64,000 nucleotides of DNA, taken from contig AP026539.1 in the NCBI GenBank assembly GCA_026075535.2, positions 10,354,001 to 10,418,000 of the forward strand. Direction: 5' to 3'. The notes under the pieces were generated by a model. It was given only the letters and a program-made list of their open reading frames with translations, had not been told where the DNA came from and searched no databases. The translations under genes and the position numbers were made by a program. Below, in pieces: positions 49,261-61,178 of this stretch (position 1 is its first letter; each line of letters starts with the position of its first letter). The stretch is from Tricholoma matsutake. Taxonomy: Eukaryota; Basidiomycota; Agaricomycetes; Agaricales; Tricholomataceae.

Positions 49261-51918
49261 ATGCCTGACTGCTTGGATCCAAACCCTCTTGAATTGAATC
49301 CCCCATCTATTTCCCTCATCTGACTCTCCACACACTATACTGGGGTAAAGCTTGACAAACTTCAGTCCAATTACAAAGAATGGTGTGAGGACATTACTGT
49401 CACTCCATTCCTTAATGGGCTGTTTGACTATGTCACTGGTGGCTTACCACAACCAACATCTGCAGAACCTCAAGCCCACTCTAACTGGAGAGCTAATTCT
49501 TGCCTTGCCTACACCGTCATCACATCCGGAGTGGCATCTTCTGAATGCCCCTTCCTTGATTCTTCAAAGACTGCACAGGAGAACTGGGAGGCTCTTTGAG
49601 CCCATCACCAGAAGGAAAGGCTGGTCAGGCAAGTTGTTTTATTACAGCAGGCGCTCTCCATACAATGCATGACCAATACACCCTTACCCAAAACAGCAGA
49701 AAAGATTTGTATGCTCATTGAATGGGTGTTTGCCATGGGGAGTATTACTCCTGATCTCCTATGCTGCATCGTGCTCCTTAACTCCCTCAGTGCAAATTTC
49801 CCTCATGCACATTCCATTATCTCCCATGATATAGTGGCATTGATGGTTTCTGCACCTTACACCTCGAAGAACATTTGCCTCTTCCTGGAGAATGAACAAT
49901 CCCTTCAGGAGAACAATCACAATATTCATAACACCTATTCCCTCGCCCTTGCCATCAGCTCTAAACCCCCTAGGTTGACTTCCGCAGTGATTTGTAGTAA
50001 TTGCAAGCACCCTGGTCATATTGTTCCATACTGTGTCTCAAACAGGGGGGGCATGGAAGGCAAGACTATTGAGGAGTCAAAAGCAGTGAAGAAGTTAGCA
50101 TATGAACAGAAGAAGTCTGGGAATGGGACAGCAAAGTCATCCCCCAAGATTCCCATTACCTTGAAGGATAGTGCTGGCCATGCTTATACAGTTATGCTTG
50201 ACTCCAGCATCCTGTCCACCACCCAGGCAGTTCCTACCAAGTTTGCGGGCCTCACTAGTGATCCACTTCCCCACACTATGGTAGAGGAGGTAGAATACAA
50301 GGAGTGGCTCATGACTGAGGAGGAGTTCTCTACTTCAGTTGACTGGGTCTAGAATTCCATACCAACTAATGAGGAGGTGCTCACAGTCACTCCCCTCAAC
50401 CAAACTCAGCATACCACTGTCTCACTTACTGACTGTCCATTTTATGTTGACACTGGCACCACTATTCACCTTACCCCTGATTGTGTGGATTTCATCACCC
50501 TTCTCCCCATTGCCTCACATGGAGTTAAAGGCATGGGGGGATTGTCCATTGTGGCTATTGGCATGGGCAATATCAAACTTTGGATCGCTAGAGGTGCATC
50601 AATTATCTTACATGATGCGCTTTATGTCCCAAATGCAGCAGTACACTTGATTTCCATCAGTTCGCTCATGAGGGATTCCAAAGTCATAGCTCATTTCGAT
50701 GCCTCATCTTGTTGGATCACCAATAAGTCCACTGGTGCCTTCATAGCAAGGAGTACTCTACTCCAGAATAAACACTTATATGCTCTGACATTGCAATCCA
50801 CGACCATGGATCATGCACTCACTGTTCACAATACCCCCAACATCATAACTTGGCACCATCATCTCAGGCATGTGAATCATCAAGCACTGCAGGACATGGC
50901 CAGGAGTGGGTCCATCACAGGTATGCACATGCAATCCTCATTCAAACCCCCTAAATGTGACTCTTGCATACTTGGAAAACAGACTCGAACACCTGTTCCC
51001 AAGAAGGATGCAGAGGGGAAGGGGCATAGAGCTATGTGTAAATTGGAGAAGGTCTGGGTAGATTTATCTGGACCAAACACTGTAAAGTCACAAGTCAGGA
51101 ATCTGTATGTCATGAATATAGTTGATGATTGCAAGTCACACCCATGGTCCATTCCCCTGAAACATAAAGGTGACGCATTTCAAGAACTCAGAGCTTGGGA
51201 ACTTGCCAGGGAAAAGGAGACAGGCCTTCAAGTAGGCACATATATTACTGATAATGGTGAACTCAAAACCCATGAAATGGAGGCTTGGCTCCAGTCGCAT
51301 GGGACAAATCATAAATTTACTTCGCCATATACTTCTGCCCACATTGGACGCATTGAATGCATGCACAGAACATTGATGGGAAAGGCATGCACTATGCACC
51401 TCTATGCAAACTTACCCACTTACCTCTGGGATGAGTTATACCTGACGGCAGCTCATCTACTATGACCCGCTCACTCAATGGTATCACACCTTGGGAGAAA
51501 TGGCATGAGTGCAAACCCGACTACTCCTATATGAGGGAAATTGGATGCAAGGCATACATCTTTATTCAGAATCAACATAGCCCCAAGATCTATGAATGCT
51601 ATAGAGTGCATTCTCATTGGATATGAGCTGAAATCAAAAGTGTATCGGTGCTATCACTGAGAGATGTGGAAAGTTTATAGCTCATATCATGTCAAGTTCA
51701 TTGAAACCCATGATGGTCATATGCCTATTCCATCATGGCCCCTGTTAGATCTGTATCCAGCAGAGCCAGTCGAAGGCCCACCGATCCATGACCATACACC
51801 TAGCATTGATGATGTTGATGATGACTTCATCACCACCAATGTGCCTACCCAGGACCCTATTCCTGACCCACCTACTTCAGTACCAGTGCCTACTTTGCTG
51901 GTACCAGTCATGCGTTGA
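49261..51918 (+). pseudogene. copia-D gag-protease-integrase remnant
   Basis: ATG 49261 (MPDCLDPN) is followed by TGA at 49321, a TGA near 49597 and TAG at 50350 (copia-B has CAG). The frame otherwise runs to 51465. Zinc knuckle CSNCKHPGHIVPYC lies near 49995 and protease FYVDTGTTIHL near 50445. Integrase has the HHCC zinc region, VWVDLSGP, YITDNGELK and IECMHRTLMGKA; all three acidic residues are present. After a small deletion near 51460 only patches remain. Confidence 0.88.
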
Positions 51919-52034
51919 TCATCCAGAATACCAGTACCCACTGATAAGCATCCTTGTGGGGGACCAGCAGTGACCAGGCTCGGAAAAGCTGTACAGGAAT
52001 CCAAAGAGTCAGCTGAACAGGTCAATGCAATTTG

Positions 52035-53060
52035 TGTGATGATAGGTCCACCTTGCACTCTAAAGCTCTGGGAACATTTCCAAATGCATTGACATATCAC
52101 CACACACATTCCCAACCCCTATGAACACCACAAAACCACTCCGAAACTGTTTTGTAGCACTTCAAACAATTTCAAACAATTTCAAACAACTTCGAACAAC
52201 TTTGCAACACTTCAAGCAAGTTCGAACAACTTTGCAGCACCTCGAACACCTTTGGCCGCCATATGCTTATTGCACTTCAGACACACACAGCACACCTTGT
52301 ATGAGTTAGTGTGTCGCATATTGAGCACCACCAGACACAAGGAGATACGACAACACACTCTTAGGACATGATTGTGGTGCTTTGACATTTTGATGATATG
52401 TTGGATCAATAGGACAGGTACCCTTAATACATTGTGACTCTATATGTTTCCCTTCTCATCATCTCTCATTTATTTGCTGATTTGGAAAGTTCTTCATTGT
52501 TTTATATCTTGCCTCATGTAGTCCTCATGTTTTATTTCCTTTTAAGTACCATCTCTTCCAAACATATATGGCCTGGTACTAGCTACTTAGAATGACAGAA
52601 CAGATCGTCCTCTCATATCCATCGTCTGATTTAAGAGCCACTCTCTTGAGTCCAGGCCTCTCATCTTAGTCCTGAAGTTTAGTGGATTACCATGAACATC
52701 CTCAAACTTCCCATATTAGCTTCTCAAAATTATCGTCTATCATCTATCCCCTCCCAAGACCTTTCCGCATCTCTATAGTCTATCCTCAGCATCTGTCAAG
52801 ACCATTCTTGTTCTCTACAAACCCCTCAAATGTCTTCGAACTTCTTCAAACATCTTTGAACCTTTCTCGAAGCACTTCACAGAGCTTCGTACGCCCTCAA
52901 ACTTCTTCAAATATCATCAGACCTCATCGAACTTAGTTCCCCCACCCTTGGGTAACAGTGGTGATATTTAGTACCACCTTGCACCCTTCCTCTAGCTTGC
53001 ATTATACCATTTGAGACCTTTTAGTGGGTTTTGTTTGGGTTTCCGGGTCAAGCATAATCA
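52035..53060 (+). repeat. Probable 5' LTR of gypsy-3
   Basis: The boundary with copia-D is sharp at TGTGATGATAGG, and the other end is CATAATCA followed by TTTTGGAGCCCACCGC, which resembles the primer-binding region of mushroom gypsy elements. The interior holds a run of degenerate repeats (CAATTTCAAA, TTCGAACAACTTTGCA) at 52150-52250. No second LTR is available for confirmation. Confidence 0.5.
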
Positions 53061-53391
53061 TTTTGGAGCCCACCGCAAGGGGTTTCTAAATCATTTCATT
53101 GCCTAACCCATCTTGAATTTCCCAGCTTAGTCCAACACAAGCGAGAAACCTTCAAATTGATACTCGCCATGCCTTTGAATCTCTTGAACAATCAGGAGAT
53201 ATTTTAATCCCAGTTTCCAAGCAGAATTGACACATTGTTGACTATTCCCCTCACCTATCCCATCGTCTTCATCCTCATCCTCTACTTCTTTGTCCTCATC
53301 GTCTACCTCTTCATTTATCCTTCCAACAGCTTTGACACCTCTACCATCTTTCACCCAAGTTTTAACCCCTACCCCAAGAGTCATTGCATTT

Positions 53392-54640
53392 ATGACTACA
53401 CAAGCCACTATGCCAGCTCATGGTCATTCCATGGCTCTGAAATTCGACCCCACCCAGCCTCGAGAACTTTGCAGATATTTTAATGAGCTCAAATTGCTTT
53501 TCTCAGCATGCAATGTTACAAACTCTGAAGAAATGAAGAAGCACACTTGCCACTACCTTGACATTGACACTTCCAAACTTTGGGAGTCGATCCCAGAATA
53601 CAATGCCAGTACTTCATTCCAGAATTTTCGCATCACTATCCACAAACTGTACCCTGGTTCCGAAGACGATCGCAAATGGTCAATTTCAGACATGGACAAA
53701 CTAGTCAGCGAACAACTTTGCATCAGTATTTACAACACGAACAATTTGGGATTATATTTTTGGTCATTTTATAACATCACAAAGTTTTTATCTACTAAAG
53801 GCAGAATTTCTGATGCTGAACAAAGCAGAGCCTTTGTTCGTGGCTTCCAACCAGGTTTATGGGCTAGAATCACCCAACAACTCGAGCTAAAATTTCCTGA
53901 TCACTATCCCAATGACCCCTACCCACTCAACAATATCCACGCAGCAGCGAAATTTGTTCTAGCAGGATCTATCACTTCGGACTTGACATCGCTACTCAGT
54001 TTGCATTCTTCAACATCTTCAGCAATACCTACAACCTCGACATCTTCTCCTCAAATTAAATCGGAAGATCTTACTGCAATTCTCAAAAAATTCACAGCCA
54101 CTCTCATAACTGCTTTAGCAGGTTCAAAAACCATGAACACTACTCGACCTAACAGTGGATTTCATTCTGACCAGCTCGAAAATTTAGTTTGCATCTTTTG
54201 TGGGCTTACAGGACATTTCATTAGTGATTGCTCAGTTTGCCAATCATATATCAATGAAGGAAAGTGTAAGAAGAACACTGAAGGCAAAATCATTCTTCCA
54301 AATGGTCAATTTACTCCTCAAAACATCCCAGGTCATTTTATCAAGGACAGGATTGATGAATGGACTCGATGAAACCCTCAGCCTAACGTTACCCCTTCAC
54401 TAATGTATAATATCGCATCTTTGACAGTTTCTTCAACACCATCCAGAGGAGTGTACCAAATTACTGACCTATCTACAACAGCCGAAGATCATATCACAAA
54501 ACTCAAACAAGAGCTATATGCCTTATGAAGTGGTAGACCCTTTGCACAAACTGATCCGAATGTGCCAACAGTTCCTACCTCTTGGCCTTCAATCCCTCAA
54601 ATTCCTGCATCAGTCAAATGATCCATCCCACACGTACCAG
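53392..54640 (+). pseudogene. gypsy-3 gag (pol absent)
   Basis: ATG 53392 (MTTQATMPAHGHSMALKFD) starts a typical Agaricomycete gypsy gag; the frame is open upstream to 53290, so the start is a choice. Capsid signatures include FDPTQPRELCRYFNEL, KLYPGSEDDRKW and AEQSRAFVRGFQP. A zinc knuckle CIFCGLTGHFISDC lies near 54193. TGA codons at 54370, about 54526 and about 54619 interrupt the C-terminal part. No protease, RT or integrase follows. Confidence 0.85.
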
Positions 54641-54660
54641 CTGAACAGGCAAGTGTTACA

Positions 54661-55975
54661 GAGAATAAAGTGCAAACATTGAGCTATACCACAGTAGAGA
54701 AGCTGCAACTGAGCATTTCTTATCTGCCTTATTTCATGCTACTTACCTTTATTTCTACTCATATGTTTGCCATCTGAAAAGGTGTTCATAATATTGGTCT
54801 GTCAAGGCATGTCCTTAGCTATAGTTGGCATAAGATTGGGTTCATGGCTAAAGAGTAACAAACCATAACACATTAGGATTTCTCTGTTTACTGTTTCCCT
54901 TAAATGTTTTTCTCAAAAGTTAAGCCTAAGACTTCTGTAGAATATCCTTTGGAAGAAGGTCTAGGTGTTTGGTTGCTTGATTTTGAGGATGGAGGAAAGT
55001 TATTAGAGCTATGTTGAGTATTCACAGGCATTGCTGGACATTGGTGTAAAGTTGATCAAACCCTAATAACTTGACTCCTTCTTCACAATTGAGGGATCAG
55101 TAACCTAGACTCTCTTGAAAATGTTATTTTCCATGGATTATAGGTTTTACATTTGAGAAAAACACTTGTTTGAAGCAGTAATTAGATAAATGGTTGTTGG
55201 TCATGATGTGTCATTCTTTAGCCACATGATGTGGTTGGGAGTGAATGAACTCCATCTTTAGTAGGTGGATATCAAGCAAGTAACAAGTAACAGAATGACA
55301 TACATCAGACACATTTGCTTCTCCAATAACTTCCCTACAAAGATACTCATCAATTTAGCATCTGTTCCATGGCAAAGGGAAAATATGTGACAAAATTTTT
55401 AATATAAACTCTTAGTAGGACCCCCAAAAGCCCCCACAAATGTATGTTCCACAAAAAAAATCCTTATCTGGGTAATTTTTTTGACCTAGGCCTCAATTTT
55501 ATCCAGATGATGGCACATACATAGGGTTTGGCCAAATTTTATCCAGACAAATGGAAAAAACCCAATTTTTTCTTCGAAAATACCTGAAAGGATGCTGAGT
55601 TTGGCAGCCTACACTAGACTTAGGTTTACTAAAAGACAGGATCAAATTATCTTCATTGCATGGAAGTAGGAACAATAAGTTACTACAAATAAAAGAATAG
55701 GAAGTTACTATACCTTCATTGCATGGAAGTAGGAACAAAGGTTAAGGAATAAAAAATAAGTAATATATAAGAAAAAGATCAACCGTGTAAGTAAAAGGCC
55801 ACATCAAGCATAGTGTGTGATTTGGGAAGGCTGCATTGGGCGTAGTCACATAATAAGGAAGGTACCACATCAATAGGATAATGTCGGCACTGCTGGATGT
55901 GGATAGAAGGGTAATAAAGATGTATGGTGCCGTTGCCAGGATGCATGTCACCAGTGTGTTGTTGTTGTATTTGCC
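54661..55975. other. Non-coding interval
   Basis: No gene or element recognised. A direct repeat, CTTCATTGCATGGAAGTAGGAACAA-like, occurs near 55651 and 55713. Confidence 0.45.
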
Positions 55976-56595
55976 GGTGGCGAGGGTGATTGTGTCGGCG
56001 ATGTGTGTGGCTGTGTCAGCACTGTGGGAGTGTGTTGGCAGCATAGGGTGGCCATAACTCACTGTAACACAGACATTGGTATATCTGGTGTTGGTCCATT
56101 GTTTATGCGCCATAGGTGGCTATGCTATCGCCGGTGGCTGTGCTGGCGGCAAGGGTGGTTGTGTCGGCGATATGTGTGGCTGTGCTGGCGCCATGGAAGT
56201 GTGTAATGGTGGCATAGTAATGTAACACAGACATTGGTATGTCTGGTGTTCACAGCTGGGGCTGGCCTGTGTTTCCCATGAAAACACAGGCCTTGGAAAT
56301 GTGTTTTGTGACTTTGATGTGTGTTTCCTTGAGAAACACCTTATGTAAGCACTACCAAAAAGGTGATTACATAATGGTTATCCCAAGGAAACATGGATTA
56401 GAAGTCACAAAACATGTTTCTGAGACCTGTGTTTTGCATGGAAACACAGGTCAGCCCCAGCTGTGGTTGGTGAGTTGTTTATGCGCCGTAGGTGGCTGTG
56501 CTATTGCCGGTGGCTGTGTCGGCAGCAAGGGTGGTTGTGTCGGTGATGTGTGTGGTGTGCTGGCACCATGGAAGTGTGTAATGGTGGCATAGGTA
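55976..56595. repeat. About 167-bp tandem repeat (three degenerate copies) with an inserted MITE
   Basis: Blocks recur in order: GGCAAGGGTGGTTGTGTCGG, GTGTGGCTGTGCTGGC, GTAACACAGACATTGGTAT and TCTGGTGTTGG…TTTATGCGCC. Copies start near 55976, 56140 and 56510. Confidence 0.75.
56251..56465. mobile_element. 215-bp MITE with long inverted repeats and 3-bp duplication
   Basis: Left end CACAGCTGGGGCTGGCCTG; right end inverted, CAGGTCAGCCCCAGCTGTG. Complementarity extends about 65 bp inward with mismatches. The neighbouring repeat copy near 56085-56108 shows the empty site (TCTGGTGTTGGTCC…TTTATGCGCC), so the duplication is GTT (56248-56250 and 56466-56468). The CACAG start and 3-bp duplication would fit a CACTA-like or Harbinger-like origin. 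Confidence 0.85.
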
Positions 56596-56633
56596 AATTA
56601 ACTTGTCATAATGTCGTGAGTCTGTGGGGCCAG

Positions 56634-56784
56634 TGTAAGGGGAACACCTTATGTTCTACAGGGCTCATCCGAGTGCCCCAAAATGTGTTAATGCACTTAC
56701 CTTTGGACAGATGGGATTCCGACCATGATATCCGCACCGATGGAACTTTGCACATTGTGACACTGTGCCTTAAGGGGGGGGTAA
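56634..56784 (+). pseudogene. 3' end fragment of a gypsy-2-type element
   Basis: The fragment ends in a polypurine tract (AAGGGGGGGG) directly before the LTR at 56785, as the 3' end of an element should. A short frame (RWDSDHDIRTDGT) may be the pol C-terminus. It begins with TGTAAGGGGAACACC, a copy of the LTR start. Confidence 0.45.
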
Positions 56785-57430
56785 TGTAAGGGGAATACCT
56801 TACGAGCCCCTACAATGGTTGGCACACATTTGCGAACATTTCCAAACACCCGCAAATGTTTGCGCAACAAAGCCCCTTTCACGCAACAAGGCGCCTTTTG
56901 CACCAACCATCTACAAACATTCCGATATGTCAATCCATCAGCCCCTATTGTACTCTCACCATTCTTGCAGTCAATACCCCTGCGCAAACCATTGTCACAG
57001 TTTGCGCCTTTGCACAAACCATTGTCACAGTTTGCGCCTTTGCACAAACCAGTTGCACAATCGTTGCGCCTGTGGAAACGATCAAGGATGTCTTTGCACG
57101 CCCATTACCAATCATGGCCTGATGCGGACACCACTTACCAAGCATGGCCTGATGCAGACACTATCACTGATTGATGACCATCTCCCCAAATGGGAACACG
57201 ACCCCTGGATCTGAATTAGTGCTAGGATGGAGGGGGCTCCAAGTATTTTAGAACGTCACATGCCTTCCATATATATACTTTGGCCTTGCACCGGACTCCT
57301 TAGAGTTTTCTCTTTGGTTTCCCTTGCAAGGTATGGGTCTTTTCCTTGTTCAATAGTTATTGAATCTAAACTTTGGGTTCCCTTGCAAGTATCGAGTTCT
57401 TAGGACTCTGATCGTAAGGTTGCCCTTACA
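56785..57430 (+). repeat. gypsy-2 LTR
   Basis: 646 bp, TGTAAGGGGAATACCTTACG to GGTTGCCCTTACA. The terminal sequences match those of gypsy-1. It has a 30-bp internal duplication (CACAAACCATTGTCACAGTT twice near 56990-57030) and TATATATA at 57270-57277 as candidate promoter. It is followed by GAAGAAAACTCTC, the presumed priming region. Confidence 0.8.
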
Positions 57431-57597
57431 GAAGAAAACTCTCTCTTTAGTGGACTGAAGGTAGTAGGTTACCACAGCCAGCGACTTAGTTTACAAAAAT
57501 TTTGCACATTTTCATGCCTGCTTTGCGACTTCAGAGAGCTTTGCTATCATCCCTCCACTCGACTCTTCTGCCCCTTTACACAACTACCAACCTTCCC

Positions 57598-58731
57598 ATG
57601 GAGACGGACAATGAGGACCACCTCCAGCGCATTGAAGCAAGCATTGCAGGCCTTGTACAGACTATGGCGGTATTCGCGCAATGAGAGGTGGACCATGAAG
57701 AGCCACAGGTGCTTCCAAGCATCTCCAACCCCACAGACCTAGGGTCTCTTGGCCCAGTAGTTCACAAAATCCATCACAAAACATTGTTGCAAGATTACTG
57801 CCCCAAGCCTGCAAACCCCGCAGACTTTTTGGGTGATCATTCACAAGGACAAGCATTCCTGAATTTGTGTGCACTCTATTTTGCCCTCGCTCCTCATCAA
57901 TTTGCGGATGAGCATGCACAGGTTATGTGGGTCCTCTCATTCATGAAGGGCGGATGAGCCACACGGTTTGTGGATTGTCTCATGTGCAACTACTAACTAA
58001 GTGGAAGACTCCCCTACACCTCCTACTCTGATTGTGCAGATGAATTCACAAATGAGTTCTGTCTGAAGAATGAGATCCAATCTTCACAGACCAAGCTCGA
58101 GACTGTGAAGTACTTTCAAGGTACACAAACCATTGACAAGTACGTCGATGACTTTCGTGAACTGGTAGAGCGAGCGCAGTACTTCAAGGGCTCACATATT
58201 GTCCTCAAATTCCGACAAGGTCTAAATGCTAAGATCCAAGACCATGTCACCTGGCTCACTACCAGACAACCTTCGGATAACACCCCCAAGCAGTGGTACA
58301 ATGCCACTATTGTCTGCAACAAAAATCACATTGCAAATGAGGCTTTTTGCACGTCTTCGCGAATGGCCTCATGATCCGAAACCAGCTCGCAGCCAGGGAA
58401 CATGTTCCACAAGCTCGTTCCCACCATGGCATGGCCCCTCCCCCCGATTTCACACACAACTGCCCCATCGCGATACACACCTTTGGCGCAAAGTGTCTCC
58501 GCACCCACTAAACCAAAGGACAGATCTGCGCTCATCTGCTTTCATTGCAGAGAACCCGGTCATGCATGACCTGAATGCCCAAGATGGTTTGACATTCGGT
58601 ACATGGATGGCGAAGAGCAACAGGATTTTGCGCAGGAGGAATTCGCAGCGCTGGATGTGAACAACACAAACGAGAAGAATGAGGAGCCCATTGTAGAAGT
58701 AAAGGAGGATTTTCGCAGCGACAACAAGTGA
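57598..58731 (+). pseudogene. gypsy-2 gag
   Basis: ATG 57598 (METDNEDHLQRIEASI). One frame with premature stops TGA 57682, TGA about 57955, TAA about 57993, TGA 58372 and TGA about 58569, each explicable by C to T. Capsid pieces are ALAPHQFADEHAQV and YVDDFRELVERAQYFKG. A zinc knuckle CFHCREPGHA(stop)PEC lies near 58537. The frame ends at TGA 58729-58731, overlapping the minus-one pol frame. Confidence 0.85.
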
Positions 58732-61178
58732 GCAGTACACCACCATTGTCCACAAAAAATTGTTTCACAGTGTTGTCAGTAGATGAAGTGTATGAATCAA
58801 ATTCTATTTCATCAACCAATCTCTCTGCAAATGATGCGCAAGCTGTACTAACCCCTCCCTATCCTCGTTCGTGTTTTCATAAGTGCCCTAAATGGGAGAA
58901 ACGACTCTCCAACCACTATGTCATAGCGGCAACCCTGAGCCCCCACTCATTTGAGCTCGAAGTATCGCTGCAAACCACCGATACTGGCACTGTGCACATG
59001 ACCAAGGTGCTGCTTGATTGTGGTGCCACCGGCCTTTTTGTCAGTTCTGATTTCATTGCACGAAATCACCTCACAACAAAAGCGCTCAGCTGACCCATCC
59101 CTGTGTTCAATGTTGATGGCTCAGCGAACAAAGCAGGCAATATCTCGGAAGTTGTAGAGGTCCTACTACAATTTCATGACCACTCTGAATGTGTGACATT
59201 CACAGTGACTGGCATCGGCAAGCAAGATGTTATTCTTGGCCTCACCTGGCTCTGCAAGCATAATCCTGAGGTGGACTGGCAGACTAATGAGGTCAAAATG
59301 AGTTGATGCCCAAATCACTGCCGCACCTGTCAGAATGAGACAAACGAAGAGCACAAAGGTGCTTTTCGGGAAATCGCTAGCATTCATACCTGTCATGCAG
59401 GTCCCATGCCTACCCCTGATGTTGAGATGGAGGACATCCCAGACCTTCCGCAACTGGTGAATGATGATAACGATGATGAAGACCATGACGAACTGCCCCT
59501 TTCAAGCAAAAACTCAGTCAAAGAGGGAGATCACATCTTCGTCGCTACCATTCCCTGCAAAGCGGAATTCGTTTGCGCCACATCCAACATTTCACAATGG
59601 CTAGCAGAGGCCTTCCATAAGAATGTGCAACCAAAGTCCTTTCACGAATCTGCCCTTGTGCACTTCTATGAGTTTGAGGACCTATTCGCAAAGTCTTCGT
59701 TCGACCGCTTGCCTGACCGAAAGGTATGGGATTATGTGATCAAACTCATCCCTGGTGCGAAAGCCGCTAGCTGCAAGGTCTACCCCCTCGCACCCAACAA
59801 ACAGGCCAAGATGGATGAATTCATCCAGGAGAACCTAGCCACTGGCCGCATTTGCCCCTCAAAGTCACTGATGGCATCCCCCCATCTTCTTTATCAAGAA
59901 GAAGGATGGATCCCTCCGGCTTGTACAAGATTATTGTGCTCTCAATGCCCTCACAATCAAAAACCAATATCCGCTACCACTGATTCCAGAACTGGTAAAT
60001 CAACTATGAGGTGTGAAATACTTTACAAAACTCAACATGCGATGGGGGTACAACAATGTGCACATGAAAAGGGGCAACAAATGGAAAGCCACTTTTTGCA
60101 CGAATTGCCGGCTTTTCGAATAGTGTTTCAAGGTCCAGTTGGGTTGCAGTCTTTTGCAGTCTTTTTAAAATTTAAACTGCCTCCTACTACCTCAAACAAT
60201 AAGATAAAATCATGAAAATATTGGAGCAGATAGATCTGGTCAAAGACCAGGGGGTCATCTCTGGAACATAAGGATTCTGGTCAGTGATTGTCAATATAAT
60301 CACAAAATTTAATCATGGATAGAGAAGTGAAAATAACGGGGGGTCCTCTCTTTGATGAAATGATTTCATCCATTCATTGCTGAGATGCAGCAAAACAGCA
60401 AAAGACCGGACCTTGAAACACTATTTTTGAACCCTTGGTGATGTTTTTTGGACTCACAAACTCCCCTTCCACATTCCAAACAATGATGAACGACATTTTT
60501 CAGGATCTCATTATGGAAGGAGTGGTCTGTGTCTACCTGGATGACATCCTCATCTTTACAAAATTGATCGATGAACATCGGCGCATTATGCACCTTGTCC
60601 TGGAGCACCTTCGTGTGCACAAGTTGTTTCTGCGACATGACAAGTGTGAGTTCGAGCAAACAATGATTGAGTACCTTGGACTCATCATATCTGAGGGCAA
60701 AATTTGTATGGATCCCATCAAGGTAGCGGGAGTCACCAAATGGCCCACCCCTACAATGCACAAGGAGGTACAGTCATTCCTAGGGTTTGCAAATTTCTAT
60801 TGGTGCTTCATCAAAGACTTTTCACATCATGCAAAACCCCTCTTTGAGCTCACAAAGAAGGAGCACAAATGGGAATGGGGACCTTCAGAACAAGGCACCT
60901 TTGATGAAATCAAGAATCGGGTCACATCCTCCCCTATTATCTGTTTCGCTGACAATGCCAAAGCATTTCACATTGAGGTGGACAGCTTGGACTATGCGAC
61001 CGGCTTAGTGCTGTCACAGCAATCGGCTGACAATCTCAAATGGCACCCTACTGTGTTCTACTCAAAATTGCTCAATGTGGTCGAACAAAATTACGAGATC
61101 CACAACAAGGAGATGCTAGCAGTGAAGAGATCATTAGAGGAATGGAGGCATTTCCTTGAAGGTGTGCAGCACAAGCAG
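58728..61178 (+). pseudogene. gypsy-2 pol (PR, RT, part of RNase H)
   Basis: Protease LLDCGATG near 59020 has Cys where Asp-Ser/Thr-Gly is usual. TGA codons lie at 59091, 59304 and about 60006. A 1-bp gain near 59880 shifts the frame just before KKKDGS. The RT is split by hAT-like element 4 between CRLFE and [20 protein letters not shown] lies near 60538 and RNase H HIEVDSLDYATG near 60970. The copy stops at GVQHK (about 61178), where SINE-like sequence begins. No integrase or 3' LTR is present. Confidence 0.9.
60121..60423. mobile_element. hAT-like non-autonomous element 4 (303 bp)
   Basis: The ends are TAGTGTTTCAAGGTCCAGTT and the inverted GACCGGACCTTGAAACACTA. The flanking 8-bp duplication is TTTTCGAA (60113-60120) and TTTTTGAA (60424-60431), one CpG-type change apart. 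Removal rejoins the RT coding sequence. This is the shortest family member and has no cargo. Confidence 0.9.

Larger units (their letters stand above)
47689..52034 (+). mobile_element. copia-D: 3'-truncated relative of copia-B
   Basis: Its 5' LTR (47689-49036) is split by hAT-like element 3; without it the LTR is 230 bp and matches copia-B. Primer site GGTTATGGGCC starts at 49037. Similarity to copia-B stops near 52034 in the pre-RT linker, where an LTR-like gypsy sequence begins. No RT and no 3' LTR are present. Confidence 0.9.

Noticed and set aside
57502..57597. Upstream extension of gypsy-2 gag to 57502
   Set aside because: The in-frame extension has no family resemblance; ATG 57598 begins the recognisable coiled gag start.
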